DNA from: Desulfobaculum xiamenense | Lineage (GTDB): Bacteria; Desulfobacterota; Desulfovibrionia; Desulfovibrionales; Desulfovibrionaceae | Reading direction: 5' to 3' | Assembly (NCBI RefSeq): GCF_011927665.1 | Contig: NZ_JAATJA010000005.1 | Location: 92,753 to 156,752, forward strand | DNA length: 64,000 nucleotides | In this document: positions 7,531-15,840 of the stretch, in pieces | How positions within the stretch are numbered: the first letter of the stretch is position 1 | Layout: every line of letters begins with the position of its first letter | Notes under the pieces: model-generated | The model's database searches: none | The model's input: only the letters and a program-made list of their open reading frames with translations | What the model was told of the DNA's origin: nothing | Position numbers and translations under genes: made by a program

Positions 7531-7901
7531 GGGGAGGGAAGCCCCGAGGAGACGCACATTACCGGCGGAAAATGACCGGACTTCCCATCCCCCTTGAATC
7601 TCGGATACACACGCTCGACACCGATCTCAGGGTCCGGAAACCGGACCAGATTCCCCCGGAACGCGCCCTCGTCCGTCACCGGAAACGGAAACTGGACTTG
7701 CCCACATAAAGCAGACACGTCCACGGCCTGAAAAGGCCGCCAACTGTTCCGACCGCCGCGACCCGCCACCTCTCCCGCGGCCCGGCACTCCTGGCGGCAC
7801 GGAGTGCCCCGGAACAAGACCGGACGTCGAATGCTGCGCAGGATTTCCCTCCCCCACTTTCCTGCAAAACAAGGGGACGGCCACTGGTCGTCCCCTTTCT
7901 C
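7531..7901 (+). ncRNA. Candidate structured noncoding RNA, unknown family
   Basis: A region without a convincing protein gene folds on paper into nested, non-crossing helices. A closing helix pairs GGGGAGGGAA (7531-7540) with TTCCCTCCCC (7845-7854). Domain A pairs GAATCT (7596-7601) with AGATTC (7648-7653), enclosing a 7-bp hairpin with an AAA loop (7631-7647). Domain B pairs ACGTCC (7717-7722) with GGACGT (7822-7827). It encloses a GAAA-tetraloop hairpin (7724-7739) and a three-way junction made of TGTTCCG/CGGAACA (7745-7751/7810-7816), GCCGCG/CGCGGC (7755-7760/7776-7781) and GGCACTCC/GGAGTGCC (7784-7791/7801-7808). Purine GAAA loops fit the plus strand, and a hairpin with a T-containing tail at 7873 could end it. 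It lacks the RNase P, tmRNA and SRP consensus strings. No promoter was found that I would defend. Confidence 0.42.
7873..7901 (+). terminator. Terminator-like hairpin, possibly bidirectional
   Basis: The stem GGGGACG (7873-7879)/CGTCCCC (7889-7895) is followed by TTTCTCC on the plus strand and, read the other way, by TTGTTTTG. No plus-strand protein gene lies between the peptidase terminator and this site, so it is the natural end of the candidate RNA at 7531. Confidence 0.55.
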
Positions 7902-7910
7902 CTTGCCCGC

Positions 7911-7944
7911 AAAAAGGCGGCATCCCGTTTTACGAAATGCCGCC
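7911..7944 (-). terminator. Terminator of the UDP-glucose pyrophosphorylase gene
   Basis: The stem 7916-7923/7937-7944 (GGCGGCAT/ATGCCGCC) is followed on the minus strand by five T residues (7911-7915). It lies 55 bases past the stop of the minus-strand gene ending at 7999. Confidence 0.8.
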
Positions 7945-7998
7945 AACAAGCGAACACAGCGCCTCACGCGCCCTTCACTCTTTCTCCAGAATCCGCAT

Positions 7999-9405
7999 TC
8001 AACGAAAAACCGACGCGGCTCCATGGACGCGAATGCTCTCGTCACCGCTCAGGACGACACCGTCCCCGAAGGTCACGTCTCCCGTGACGCACAGCGAGGA
8101 GCACCCGACCATCGACGGAGGTCCCTGCGGAAAGCGCCGCGTGAAATCGTCAATACGCGTGTAATAGCGCGAATCCAGCCGCACGGACGGTAACGCCGCC
8201 GCCCGGTCCGGATGCGGCGCAAGGGAGAAGTCATCGCGCAATTCGTAGCAGTCGGACATGACGGTCAGCAGATCCGCCGTGGTCTTGACCGGCGCGAAGC
8301 GGCTTCGGGGCACCTCAACCGCCGAGGCCTTCGGGAAGCAGGCAATGGCCGCACCCATTGCCGTCTCGACCTGAATGACCTTCGGCGAGCCGAGATTGCG
8401 CGGGTCGATGTTCTTGCGATTCCTGATGAGCGCAAGCGGCACCATGCCTTCGCGCAGAACGACTTCTTCCACGGCCGCGAGGTCGAGCCAGATGGAGTTG
8501 GTATTGAAATAGCGATGCCGGGCGACATTCTGGAAATGCTCCAGGTCTTCGTTCGGGCACTGCGAAATTTCGCGCAGGACGAGCCGTCCGTCCCGAAGCC
8601 GCGCCAGATGCCCGCCCTTGCGATCCGTATCCTGCCGCCGGGCAACCTCCATCACGAAGGGCAGCTTTTCGGCGGCGATATAGCCCAGAAGCGCCGGGTC
8701 GAGCAGCGCGCCGAGGTTGTCCGAATTGGACACGAAGGCGTAGCGGATTCCTGCCGCCAGCAATTGCGGCAAAAGATGCGAGGTAACCAGCGAGGTGTAG
8801 ATGTCGCCATGTCCGGGCGGATTCCACTCCAGCTCGGGGTCGGGCAGCCACCGGGCGGGTTCCAGCGAATCGGCGAGCACCTTGGGGAAGCGGTTTTGCA
8901 TGAACGTGAGGGGTAGCCCGGTCGCGGCATTATCGAACCCGCGCATGGCGGCCAGCGTATCCTCATGCGTACGGAAGCTGTTCATCAGCAGAAGCGGCGT
9001 GTTCACGCCGTAGCTGCTACGCAGGCACTCCACCTGCGCCCGGATGAGATCGAGGAAGGTCATCCCATCCCGCACCGGAATGATCGATTTGGCGCGCTCA
9101 AGCCCCATGCTCGTTCCGAGTCCGCCGTTGAGCTTGATGATGGCCACCTGATTCATGAGCGTCATGCCCAGATCGGTGTAGTCGGCAAGCTCGCCGTAGC
9201 GCCGTATCTCGCCCTCTTTCACCGGAACGACGGAGCGCTCCGGCATATCGCCCGTCTCGCCGCACAGAAGGCGGTCGTAGAGCGACTTAAAAACGTTGAG
9301 GACCATCGGATCGAGACCCGCCTGCTCCATCTTCTCGGCAAAGGGCCGAAACCGGGCATGCAGGTCGCAGGATGCTGTTTCGAGCAACTCGCGCAAGGCA
9401 TTCAT
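7999..9405 (-). CDS. UTP--glucose-1-phosphate uridylyltransferase, UDPGP family
   Basis: 468 residues of the eukaryote-like UDPGP family, distinct from the ~300-residue bacterial GalU. It makes UDP-glucose from UTP and glucose 1-phosphate for polysaccharide and glycolipid synthesis. The nucleotide-binding signature is IIKLNGGLGTSMGLERAKS (~92-110), followed by FLDLIRAQV and, further on, FVSNSDNLGA, the uridine/metal contact typical of the family. The C terminus (~390-468) has the hexapeptide-like pattern of the family's beta-helix. A single-gene unit: its own terminator at 7911, and an upstream leader with a 7-bp hairpin at 9440-9459. ATG 9405 has a GGAG site (GAGGAGACAG) just before it. It sits downstream of genes for cobalamin and unknown functions with no obvious pathway link. 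Confidence 0.9.
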   Translation of the reverse strand: MNALRELLETASCDLHARFRPFAEKMEQAGLDPMVLNVFKSLYDRLLCGETGDMPERSVVPVKEGEIRRYGELADYTDLGMTLMNQVAIIKLNGGLGTSMGLERAKSIIPVRDGMTFLDLIRAQVECLRSSYGVNTPLLLMNSFRTHEDTLAAMRGFDNAATGLPLTFMQNRFPKVLADSLEPARWLPDPELEWNPPGHGDIYTSLVTSHLLPQLLAAGIRYAFVSNSDNLGALLDPALLGYIAAEKLPFVMEVARRQDTDRKGGHLARLRDGRLVLREISQCPNEDLEHFQNVARHRYFNTNSIWLDLAAVEEVVLREGMVPLALIRNRKNIDPRNLGSPKVIQVETAMGAAIACFPKASAVEVPRSRFAPVKTTADLLTVMSDCYELRDDFSLAPHPDRAAALPSVRLDSRYYTRIDDFTRRFPQGPPSMVGCSSLCVTGDVTFGDGVVLSGDESIRVHGAASVFR

Positions 9406-9761
9406 GCTGTCTCCTCGCTCGTGGCGGACGCTGGTTTTCGGCCGGAACTCGCTCCGGCCAACGGATGGCCACCGCCCCGACGTACAGGGGGGGGGACACG
9501 GCGGCGCCCCATGTTAGCGCAGTCCGAAGTCTCGCGCCATGGGTTTGCGCGCAAAACCCGACACCTCATCACGCTGGCCTTCCGCAACGAGCGAAAACGC
9601 CAAACGAATGCCAAGGGCGAGCCGACCGCGCACAGCGCAATCGCCACCCGACGAACGAAGTCACTCGAATTGAAAAGAGAACGAACCGACCGCGAGAGCC
9701 GTCGAGGCGCAGAAGGCGGGACGAAGGTGCGCGTCGCGGTTTCGCCGCGACGCGCAAAAAA
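9406..9761. other. Intergenic stretch of 356 bases with inverted repeats
   Basis: No credible gene. It holds a 7-bp hairpin (9440-9446/9453-9459) in the presumed leader of the pyrophosphorylase mRNA and an interrupted inverted repeat GGGTTT/AAACCC at 9541-9559 that could be an operator. A third hairpin lies just beyond the upstream gene (9729-9755). The region's base content and codon patterns look non-coding. No confident promoter was found. Confidence 0.4.
9729..9755 (-). other. Strong hairpin just past the end of the small unknown gene
   Basis: An 11-bp perfect stem 9729-9739/9745-9755 lies seven bases beyond the minus-strand stop at 9762. The six-T run sits between the stop codon and the hairpin rather than after it, so it is not a textbook intrinsic terminator. 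It may instead protect the mRNA 3' end or act with Rho. Confidence 0.4.
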
Positions 9762-10091
9762 TCAATGGATGTTGTTCGTGAACATCATGTTCGCGTACAT
9801 GCTCTTGTAAAAATCGTTAACCCGCTCGGCAAGGCGCATCCGGCCCGCCTCGGCGTCAGCCTCCGTATCGAAGAAGGCAGCCAGATCGCGGGCCACGCCG
9901 TCGCCTTGATCTCCGACAGGCTGATCGAGATGGACGCGGAAATAGTACTGCTCCTTCTCGTAGGGCTGCTCGGCATCGGGATAGGTCTTCTCCACCCAGC
10001 CAATGGCCCTGATGTGAGCGAGAGGGACAAGAAAGCCCTCGATGTGCACCAGAAAGTCGAATTCAGGATATTCATCCATCTCAGAATGCAT
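9762..10091 (-). CDS. Conserved-looking small protein of unknown function
   Basis: 109 residues, acidic and soluble, with no recognised domain, signal peptide or membrane segment. The middle has a regular beta-alpha look (FDFLVHIEGFLVPLAHIRAI, then EQYYFRVHLD), and the C-terminal third is helical. The reading frame is open far upstream into cobD, but GGAG eight bases before the ATG at 10091 marks the likely start. It lies 140 bases downstream of the cobD stop on the same strand and could share its transcript. No function can be assigned. Reality as a gene is supported by the ribosome site and a sensible amino acid composition. Confidence 0.6.
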   Translation of the reverse strand: MHSEMDEYPEFDFLVHIEGFLVPLAHIRAIGWVEKTYPDAEQPYEKEQYYFRVHLDQPVGDQGDGVARDLAAFFDTEADAEAGRMRLAERVNDFYKSMYANMMFTNNIH

Positions 10092-10231
10092 GGAACGTAC
10101 TCCGATCGTCTGTGCCGGGAGGACATCCTCCGGGCGTGCAATCCACATGAGGGGCGCGCAAGGCCCCAGCTGGCAAGCCCGGTCTATACGCATTCGGCAC
10201 GAAGGGCAACACCCGCATGTGCGCGCGTTGA

Positions 10232-11182
10232 TCACACAAGGGCCAGCGCCGACAGACAAACCAAACCGACCACGCACAGGAAACCCGCCACACGGACGAG
10301 CTTCAGCAGATGAGCGATGGACGCGGCGTCCCACTCGCACCCTTCCGGGCCGAGGTGTGGCTTGTGGTGTTCCACACCGAAATACACGGCCGGACCGCCC
10401 ATGGAGCGCCCGCACAGCAGCGCCGCGGCGGCCATGGGCCACCCGGCGTTGGGGCTGGCGCTTCGGGCCGCGTGTTCGCGCACGTCGCGAAGCGCCGCGC
10501 GCACATCGCCCCCACAGAGGAGCGCCGCGCCAACAAGGCAGACCGCCGAAAGCCGCGCAGGAATCCACGCCAGGACATCATCCATGCGTGCCGCGCCCCA
10601 TCCGAAGTCGCGATAGCGTTCGGTCTTGTATCCCCACATCGAATCAAGCGTGCTCACGGCCTTGTACGCCCACAGGAGCGCCGGGCCGCCAAGCACAAGG
10701 TAGAAAAACGGAGCGACGAATCCGTCGTTGAGGTTCTCGCTGACCGTCTCGGCCAGCCCGGCACGGACCTGCGCCTCGGTCATGTGCGCCGTTTCCCTGC
10801 TCACGAGCATGGACAGCGCACCGCGCGCCTCGTCCAGCAGCCCCGTATCGAGCAGACCGGCGACGTGGCGGGCCTCGCACAGAAGCTGCCCCATGGCCAA
10901 CCCGGCATAGGCCAGATAGACGGACGCCACAATACCGACGACCGGCAGGACCGCGACACCGGCGACCACGCACCACGCGCCAATGGCGAGCAGGCTCATG
11001 CACGCCACACCCTTGAGCTTCAGCCCTCCGCCCAACCGACGCGCCCAGTCCTCCAACCGAACGGCGCACGCACCAAGCGCCCGCACAGGATGCGGCAGGG
11101 CATGCGGATCACCAAACGCCGCATCGAGTACGACCGCGACAACAGGAAGCGCGACAGTCGAAAGCAACTCACCTGAAATCAT
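10232..11182 (-). CDS. cbiB: Adenosylcobinamide-phosphate synthase (CbiB/CobD)
   Basis: 316 residues of the polytopic membrane protein that attaches aminopropanol (phosphate) to adenosylcobyric acid in cobalamin synthesis. Signatures include VLDAAFGDPHALPHPVRALG near the N terminus, SENLNDGFVAPFFYLVLGGP in the middle, and the YKAVSTLDSMWGYK loop. The internal ATG at 11182 is chosen because the upstream extension of 76 codons does not look like the family. A GAGG element precedes this start. No other cobalamin gene is beside it. I looked for a B12-box riboswitch upstream and did not see one. Confidence 0.92.
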   Translation of the reverse strand: MISGELLSTVALPVVAVVLDAAFGDPHALPHPVRALGACAVRLEDWARRLGGGLKLKGVACMSLLAIGAWCVVAGVAVLPVVGIVASVYLAYAGLAMGQLLCEARHVAGLLDTGLLDEARGALSMLVSRETAHMTEAQVRAGLAETVSENLNDGFVAPFFYLVLGGPALLWAYKAVSTLDSMWGYKTERYRDFGWGAARMDDVLAWIPARLSAVCLVGAALLCGGDVRAALRDVREHAARSASPNAGWPMAAAALLCGRSMGGPAVYFGVEHHKPHLGPEGCEWDAASIAHLLKLVRVAGFLCVVGLVCLSALALV

Positions 11183-11408
11183 TTGAAACAAAACCTCACA
11201 TGGATATATATCCGTCGAGATCAGCAACAAGCCTGCGCAATACAAATCATCGACAACGCCAAAGCAGCTCCACAGCACGCAGTTTTTCACGGGGCTAGCG
11301 CAATACCCGAAGGTATGCATCCATCTTACGGGCTTGACTTGCGTCACGCATTCCATGTTAAACAGTTGAGGATACTCCCCTAAAACCAGAAAACAGGAGT
11401 TGATGACC

Positions 11409-12395
11409 ATGAAAGGCGGCTACAGGCTCTCCATCGTCACCATTGCCACCCTTGCCCTGATCATCTGCGCATGGTCGTCTCCGGCCCTGGCGAAAAAGGC
11501 CTACCTCGCCTATGGCGGCGGGCCGGTCGGCGGCACATTCAACTACTTCGCCAACGCCATGGCCAGCTATATCTCCAAGAGCTACGACGACATCGAAGTG
11601 TCCTCCGAAGGTTCGGGTGGTTCCACCGCGAACCTGAAGCGGCTGGACAAGGGAGATGTAGACTTCGGCATCGTCTACTCCGGAGACGCCTACCTCGGTC
11701 GCCACGGCAGACTCCCGGAGGACGGCAACAAGTACACGAACGTACGGGCCATCTCCTACCTGTATGGAGCCCCTGCGCACCTCGTAGTGAAAAAGGGCGC
11801 GGGCTACAAGTCCGCAATGGACCTCGCCGGCAAGCGTGTCGCCATCGGCAACGCAGGCTCCGGCGCGGCAGCCGCGGCGGAACGCTTCTTCCGCCACATC
11901 GGCATCTGGGACAAGATCAAGCGCCAGAACATGGGCTACTCCGCTGCCGCATCGGCCTTCAACGACGGCAAGCTCGACGCGTTCTGGGTCTTCGTGGGAT
12001 ACCCCAACTCCTCGGTCATCGAGGCCGCGGCGCGCGACGAAATCCAGCTCCTCAACGTCCATGACGATGCCGTGCAGACCGGCTTCTACGACGTCTATCC
12101 CTTCTACTCGCCTGTCCAAATTCCCGCAGGCACCTACCGCGGGCAGGACGGTCCGACCAAGTCCTTCCAGGACGCCGCCTACTGGTGCACCAACAACGTC
12201 CTGTCCGAGGACCTCGTCTACCGCGCCGTATCGTGCATCTACTCGCCCGAGGGCCTGAACCACATGGTCGCCGCCAAGAAGACCGCCTCCTCCATGACCA
12301 TCGTGGACGGCCTCAAGGGCGTGGCCATTCCGGTCCATCCCGGTGCGGCGAAGTTCTGGCAGGAGAAGGGCCTCAAGGTCCCCACTCCGGAATGA
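11409..12395 (+). CDS. TRAP transporter TAXI-family solute receptor
   Basis: 328 residues with a signal peptide (about residues 1-26, hydrophobic core RLSIVTIATLALIICAW, cleavage after SPALA) and then the TAXI receptor fold: YLAYGGGPVGGTFNYFANAMA (Gly-rich substrate entry strand), GSGGSTANLKRL, DFGIVYSGDAYLG, and LAGKRVAIGNAGSG. It should bind a carboxylate, often glutamate or another dicarboxylate, in the periplasm for the fused permease encoded next. ATG 11409 is favoured: AGGAG ends nine bases upstream, while the alternative ATG at 11403 is too close. A GC-rich hairpin separates it from the permease gene. Confidence 0.92.
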   Translation: MKGGYRLSIVTIATLALIICAWSSPALAKKAYLAYGGGPVGGTFNYFANAMASYISKSYDDIEVSSEGSGGSTANLKRLDKGDVDFGIVYSGDAYLGRHGRLPEDGNKYTNVRAISYLYGAPAHLVVKKGAGYKSAMDLAGKRVAIGNAGSGAAAAAERFFRHIGIWDKIKRQNMGYSAAASAFNDGKLDAFWVFVGYPNSSVIEAAARDEIQLLNVHDDAVQTGFYDVYPFYSPVQIPAGTYRGQDGPTKSFQDAAYWCTNNVLSEDLVYRAVSCIYSPEGLNHMVAAKKTASSMTIVDGLKGVAIPVHPGAAKFWQEKGLKVPTPE

Positions 12396-12416
12396 CGCAC
12401 CCCCTCTGATCATCCG

Positions 12417-12443
12417 CGCGGGACCGGGCCCTCCGGTCCCGCG
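12417..12443 (+). terminator. Hairpin between TRAP receptor and permease genes
   Basis: An 11-bp perfect stem 12417-12427/12433-12443 with a five-base loop starts 22 bases after the receptor stop. The downstream tail is TTGCGTG, not a T run. It probably acts as a partial terminator or 3'-end stabiliser that lets the receptor be made in excess of the permease, as is common for binding proteins. Confidence 0.5.
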
Positions 12444-12506
12444 TTGCGTGAACGTCCCGCCAGCGCACCATCACGGGGTATCGCCCCAAGCACACCGGAG
12501 CCCGCC

Positions 12507-14513
12507 ATGCCCGAATCAGATACCCACGCCGTCCAAACGCCTGAACTATCTGCCGAGAAAAAGGCCGCGCTCAAGCGGGTGATGTCCAAGGAGTCACGTT
12601 CGGGGCGCAAACTCGGCGGATTCTGGCGCGCGGTGGCGGATAGCCTTGGCGCGTTCATGGTCGTCTTCTACTTCTTCTCCATCGCGGGGCTCCCCATCGA
12701 CACGCAGTTCAACCGGGGCGTCTATGTCCTGCTGACCTACGTCATGATCCTCATCTGCTTCCCCATGTCCCGGCGTTCGCCGTCGTCGCGTCCATCGGCG
12801 GCGGACCTCGCGCTGGTGGCGCTGGCGCTAGTCACCGTCGGCTACTACATGCTGGAATTCGAGGCGTTCAACTACCGCTCCGGCAACGAATCCATGGCGG
12901 ACATCTGGATCAGCGGCCTCGGGGTACTGCTTTCGCTGGAGGTCTGCCGCCGGGTGCTTGGCTGGTCCATGACCTTCGTCGGCGTGGCGTTTCTGGCCTA
13001 TGGCGTCTTCGGCCCCTACTTTCCGGACCTCTTCGCCCACCGGGGCTTCAGCGTTGAGCGCATGGCCGTGACGCTGTTCATGGAGCAGGACGGCGTATTC
13101 GGGGTGATGGCCAATGTGCTTGTGACCTACGTCATCCTGTTCATCTTCTTCGGCTCGTTCATGCAGAAATCGGGCGTGGGGAAATTCTTCATCGACTGGC
13201 CGCTGGCGCTGGCGGGCCGCTCCGTGGGCGGTCCGGCCAAGGTCGCGGTCATCGCCTCGGCCTTCTTCGGTTCGGTCTCCGGCTCGGCCATCGCCAACAC
13301 CGTCTCCACCGGCACCTTCACCATTCCGCTCATGAAGCGCGCAGGGTTCCGCCGCCACGTGGCGGGGGCCATAGAACCCTCGGCCTCCATCGGCGGCATG
13401 TTCATGCCCCCCATCATGGGCGCGGGCGGCTTCCTCATGGCCGAACTAACCGAAGTGCCCTACGTGGACATCATGAAGATGGCCATCTTCCCGGCGCTGC
13501 TCTACTTCTTCTCCGTCCTGTCCATGATCCACTTCGAGGCGCGCAAGCATGACATCCGCGGCCTCGTGGACGAGGACTTCGAACCGGCCTCCGTGATCTT
13601 CCGGCGGCACTGGTACAAGTCCATCCCGCTCCTGATCATCGTGGTGCTCATGCTGCTCGGCTATTCGCCGGGCATGTCGGCATTCTGGGCCACGGTGTCC
13701 TGCATCGCCATTAGCTGGACGGACAGGCAGTACCGAATGGGAATCCGGGAAATCTGGGAAGCGACAGTCAACGGTGCCCGCGCGACGCTGGTCATCGGCG
13801 CGACGGTGGGCGTCATCGGCATCATCGTCGGCACCATCAGCCTCACCGGCATCGGGCTCAAGTTCTCGGACATCATCATCTCGCTGTCCGGCGGGAACCT
13901 ACCGCTATCCATCGTGCTCATCGGGCTGGCCTCGCTGGTGCTGGGCATGGGCGTTCCAGTCACGGCAAGCTACCTCATCACCGCGTCCCTCGCCGTTCCG
14001 GCCATGGTCCAGATGCTCGATGCGGCAGGCATTGCGGGGCACACGGCCACGAGCATGGTCATCGCCTCGCACATGATCGTCTACTGGTTCAGCCAGGACT
14101 CGAACATCACGCCGCCGGTATGCGTGGCGGCTTACGCGGGTGCGGCCATCGCGGGGTCCGACCCATGGCGCACGGGCTGGACGGCCTTCAAGTTCGCCAA
14201 GCTCCTCTACGTGGTGCCCTTCCTGTTCGCCTTCGAACCGGCAATCCTGCTCTACGGATCGTTCATCGAGGTCTGCATGGCCTTCACCAGCGCGGTGATC
14301 GGAACACTGGCCTTCTCCGCGCTGACCATGGGCTACCTCATCCGACGAACGACACTCGTCGAATGGCTGATCTTCGCGCTAGGCACGTTCCTGTGCTACC
14401 ACCCGCACCACGTGTACAACGTCGTCGGGGTCAGCGTAGTTGGGCTGGTCTATCTGATGCAGAAATACAAGAACAGGCGCGATAGCCGGAACATGAACGA
14501 GGCTCCGGCCTGA
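12507..14513 (+). CDS. TRAP transporter fused permease (4TM + 12TM, DctQM-type)
   Basis: 668 residues, strongly hydrophobic, with ~16 membrane segments. The N-terminal four-helix part corresponds to the small DctQ-like subunit. The large part carries family motifs such as SGSAIANTVSTGTFTIPLMK, EPSASIGGMFMPPIMGAGGF and LVLGMGVPVTASYLITA. This fused form pairs with TAXI receptors and uses an ion gradient (Na+ or H+) to drive uptake. The ATG at 12507 has GGAG six bases upstream. Earlier TTG/GTG codons lie against the hairpin and are unlikely starts. It is co-directional with the receptor gene at 11409, and together they form a complete transporter. Confidence 0.93.
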   Translation: MPESDTHAVQTPELSAEKKAALKRVMSKESRSGRKLGGFWRAVADSLGAFMVVFYFFSIAGLPIDTQFNRGVYVLLTYVMILICFPMSRRSPSSRPSAADLALVALALVTVGYYMLEFEAFNYRSGNESMADIWISGLGVLLSLEVCRRVLGWSMTFVGVAFLAYGVFGPYFPDLFAHRGFSVERMAVTLFMEQDGVFGVMANVLVTYVILFIFFGSFMQKSGVGKFFIDWPLALAGRSVGGPAKVAVIASAFFGSVSGSAIANTVSTGTFTIPLMKRAGFRRHVAGAIEPSASIGGMFMPPIMGAGGFLMAELTEVPYVDIMKMAIFPALLYFFSVLSMIHFEARKHDIRGLVDEDFEPASVIFRRHWYKSIPLLIIVVLMLLGYSPGMSAFWATVSCIAISWTDRQYRMGIREIWEATVNGARATLVIGATVGVIGIIVGTISLTGIGLKFSDIIISLSGGNLPLSIVLIGLASLVLGMGVPVTASYLITASLAVPAMVQMLDAAGIAGHTATSMVIASHMIVYWFSQDSNITPPVCVAAYAGAAIAGSDPWRTGWTAFKFAKLLYVVPFLFAFEPAILLYGSFIEVCMAFTSAVIGTLAFSALTMGYLIRRTTLVEWLIFALGTFLCYHPHHVYNVVGVSVVGLVYLMQKYKNRRDSRNMNEAPA

Positions 14514-14539
14514 TCGCGCCTGCGTGAATGCGGAAGGGG

Positions 14540-14992
14540 CTAGGCGGGCAGTTCGTCCGTCTGGCGCATGGCCTCGAAGAGCACGATGCCAGCGGACGTG
14601 GAGAGGTTCAGGCTGCGAACCTGACCGCGAATGGGAATGTTGACACACTGTCCAGCGGCCTCGACGACCTCGGCAGGCAGTCCGCGCGTCTCAGGGCCGA
14701 AGACGAGAATGTCGCCGCTACGGTAGGCGAAACGGTCATAGCGCTCGCCACGCCGGGAGCTGGTGCACACCAGCCGACGGCCATTGGCGTAGGCGAGAAA
14801 GGACGACCAGTCCGGGTGGACGGTCACGTTGACGTGGGGCCAGTAATCGAGCCCCGCCCGCTTGAGGTAGCGGTCATCAAGGCTGAAGCCGAGCGGCTCC
14901 ACAAGATGCAGGGGCGTGCCGGTACCGGCGCACAACCGCGCGATGTTTCCGGTATTCGGCGGAATCTCGGGTTCGTAGAGCACTATTTCCAT
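14540..14992 (-). CDS. trmL: tRNA (cytidine/uridine-34 2'-O)-methyltransferase TrmL
   Basis: 150 residues, the size of single-domain SPOUT methyltransferases of the TrmL class, which 2'-O-methylate the wobble base of leucine tRNAs using S-adenosylmethionine. Trefoil-knot signatures are EPEIPPNTGNIARLC (7-21), LVFGPETRGLP (~96-106) and IPIRGQVRSLNLSTSAGIVL (~119-138). The start at 14992 has GGAGG seven bases upstream. The frame is open for 46 codons further upstream but that extension is not family-like. It converges with the TRAP permease gene, with only 26 bases between their stops and no clear terminator. Confidence 0.93.
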   Translation of the reverse strand: MEIVLYEPEIPPNTGNIARLCAGTGTPLHLVEPLGFSLDDRYLKRAGLDYWPHVNVTVHPDWSSFLAYANGRRLVCTSSRRGERYDRFAYRSGDILVFGPETRGLPAEVVEAAGQCVNIPIRGQVRSLNLSTSAGIVLFEAMRQTDELPA

Positions 14993-15215
14993 GATTGTTC
15001 CTCCGGCCCGGTCGGGCCACTCGCCGTGTACAGACAAACGCCTCGACGTGCAAGCATGCGAGCGCGAAGCGCAGCACCATCCGCACATGCAGGCGGATTC
15101 GCCTTGTCCGAAAAATGCGGCGCGTCTCACAGCGTCCGATGCCCGCCCAAATGCCTACCAACGGCACTCACATCCGCCATCCCGCGTCCACCGACCAACT
15201 CGCCGGCCACAAACG

Positions 15216-15244
15216 AAAAGAAGCCGCGACACTGTCGCGGCTTC
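15216..15244 (-). terminator. Terminator of tRNA-Val gene 1
   Basis: The 11-bp stem GAAGCCGCGAC (15220-15230)/GTCGCGGCTTC (15234-15244) with a three-base loop is followed on the minus strand by TTTT (15216-15219), 12 bases past the tRNA 3' end. Confidence 0.85.
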
Positions 15245-15255
15245 TTGAATTTCGA

Positions 15256-15332
<77 letters not shown>

Positions 15333-15370
15333 GTTCGATGCGATCCGCTTTCCAGCGGCTCGATGGACGC

Positions 15371-15399
15371 TTTTTGTCCTAAAACCGCCACAGTGTCAA
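15371..15399 (-). promoter_or_regulatory. Sigma70-like promoter of tRNA-Val gene 1
   Basis: A perfect -35 TTGACA (minus strand, 15394-15399) lies 17 bp from a poor -10 (CAAAAA, 15371-15376), about 40 bases upstream of the tRNA 5' end. The -35 and position are convincing; the -10 is not. Confidence 0.5.
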
Positions 15400-15840
15400 C
15401 AGAAAATTTCCATGATGGTCAACTCTTTTGCCGCAGGCGTTCCCCGTCCCACTCGCCCCTCGCTCGCTCGTCTGCACCGCCGTCGGACTCATGGCATCTT
15501 TTTTTGATCACCATCACGATTCGCCAGTCCACCGCGTTCATATTTTGGGCCGCCAAAAGCTCGACTCTTCGCTTTTTTCCAACAATTCGAAACTTCCTTC
15601 ATTTTAGCCACACCAAAAACGAACGAAGTTCGAGAAACAGCCTTTTTTAGACACGCTATTGGAAAAAAATTCGTTTTCGTGTAGCCTCCAACGCTTCACG
15701 AGATCGTCCGCTTGGAAAATCTCCTGAAAAATCGGCATGTCCGCAACGCTTTTCGCCGCTGAACATTCTTCTGGGCGGCCGAGCGTCCCGGCCCGCACAG
15801 CGCGCCTCATACTCACCCTTTCACCACAAAGGAAGTGTCC
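15400..15840. other. Intergenic stretch upstream of putP
   Basis: About 440 bases without a credible gene, more AT-rich than its surroundings, with several T and A runs. It contains a short inverted repeat CGAAC/GTTCG (15620-15632). It must hold the putP promoter, but I found no -35/-10 or sigma54 pair that I would defend. Confidence 0.35.

Noticed and set aside
7203..7900. RNase P RNA, tmRNA or SRP RNA in the structured gap
   Set aside because: The conserved core strings of these RNAs were not found on either strand, and the 3' end lacks a tRNA-like part.
7518..8045. 175-codon minus-strand open frame across the gene-free region
   Set aside because: It runs through two terminator hairpins and the end of the pyrophosphorylase gene, is Arg/Pro-rich shadow-like sequence, and has no ribosome site or family resemblance.
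9729..9761. Classical terminator for the small gene ending at 9762
   Set aside because: The T run precedes the hairpin on the transcribed strand instead of following it; kept only as a hairpin.
11183..11408. Cobalamin riboswitch upstream of cbiB
   Set aside because: No B12-box or conserved core string was found on the minus strand; the spacer is shared with the divergent TRAP promoter.
15479..15510. Sigma54 promoter before putP (TGGCAT followed by T run)
   Set aside because: No GC at the required ten-base distance from GG.
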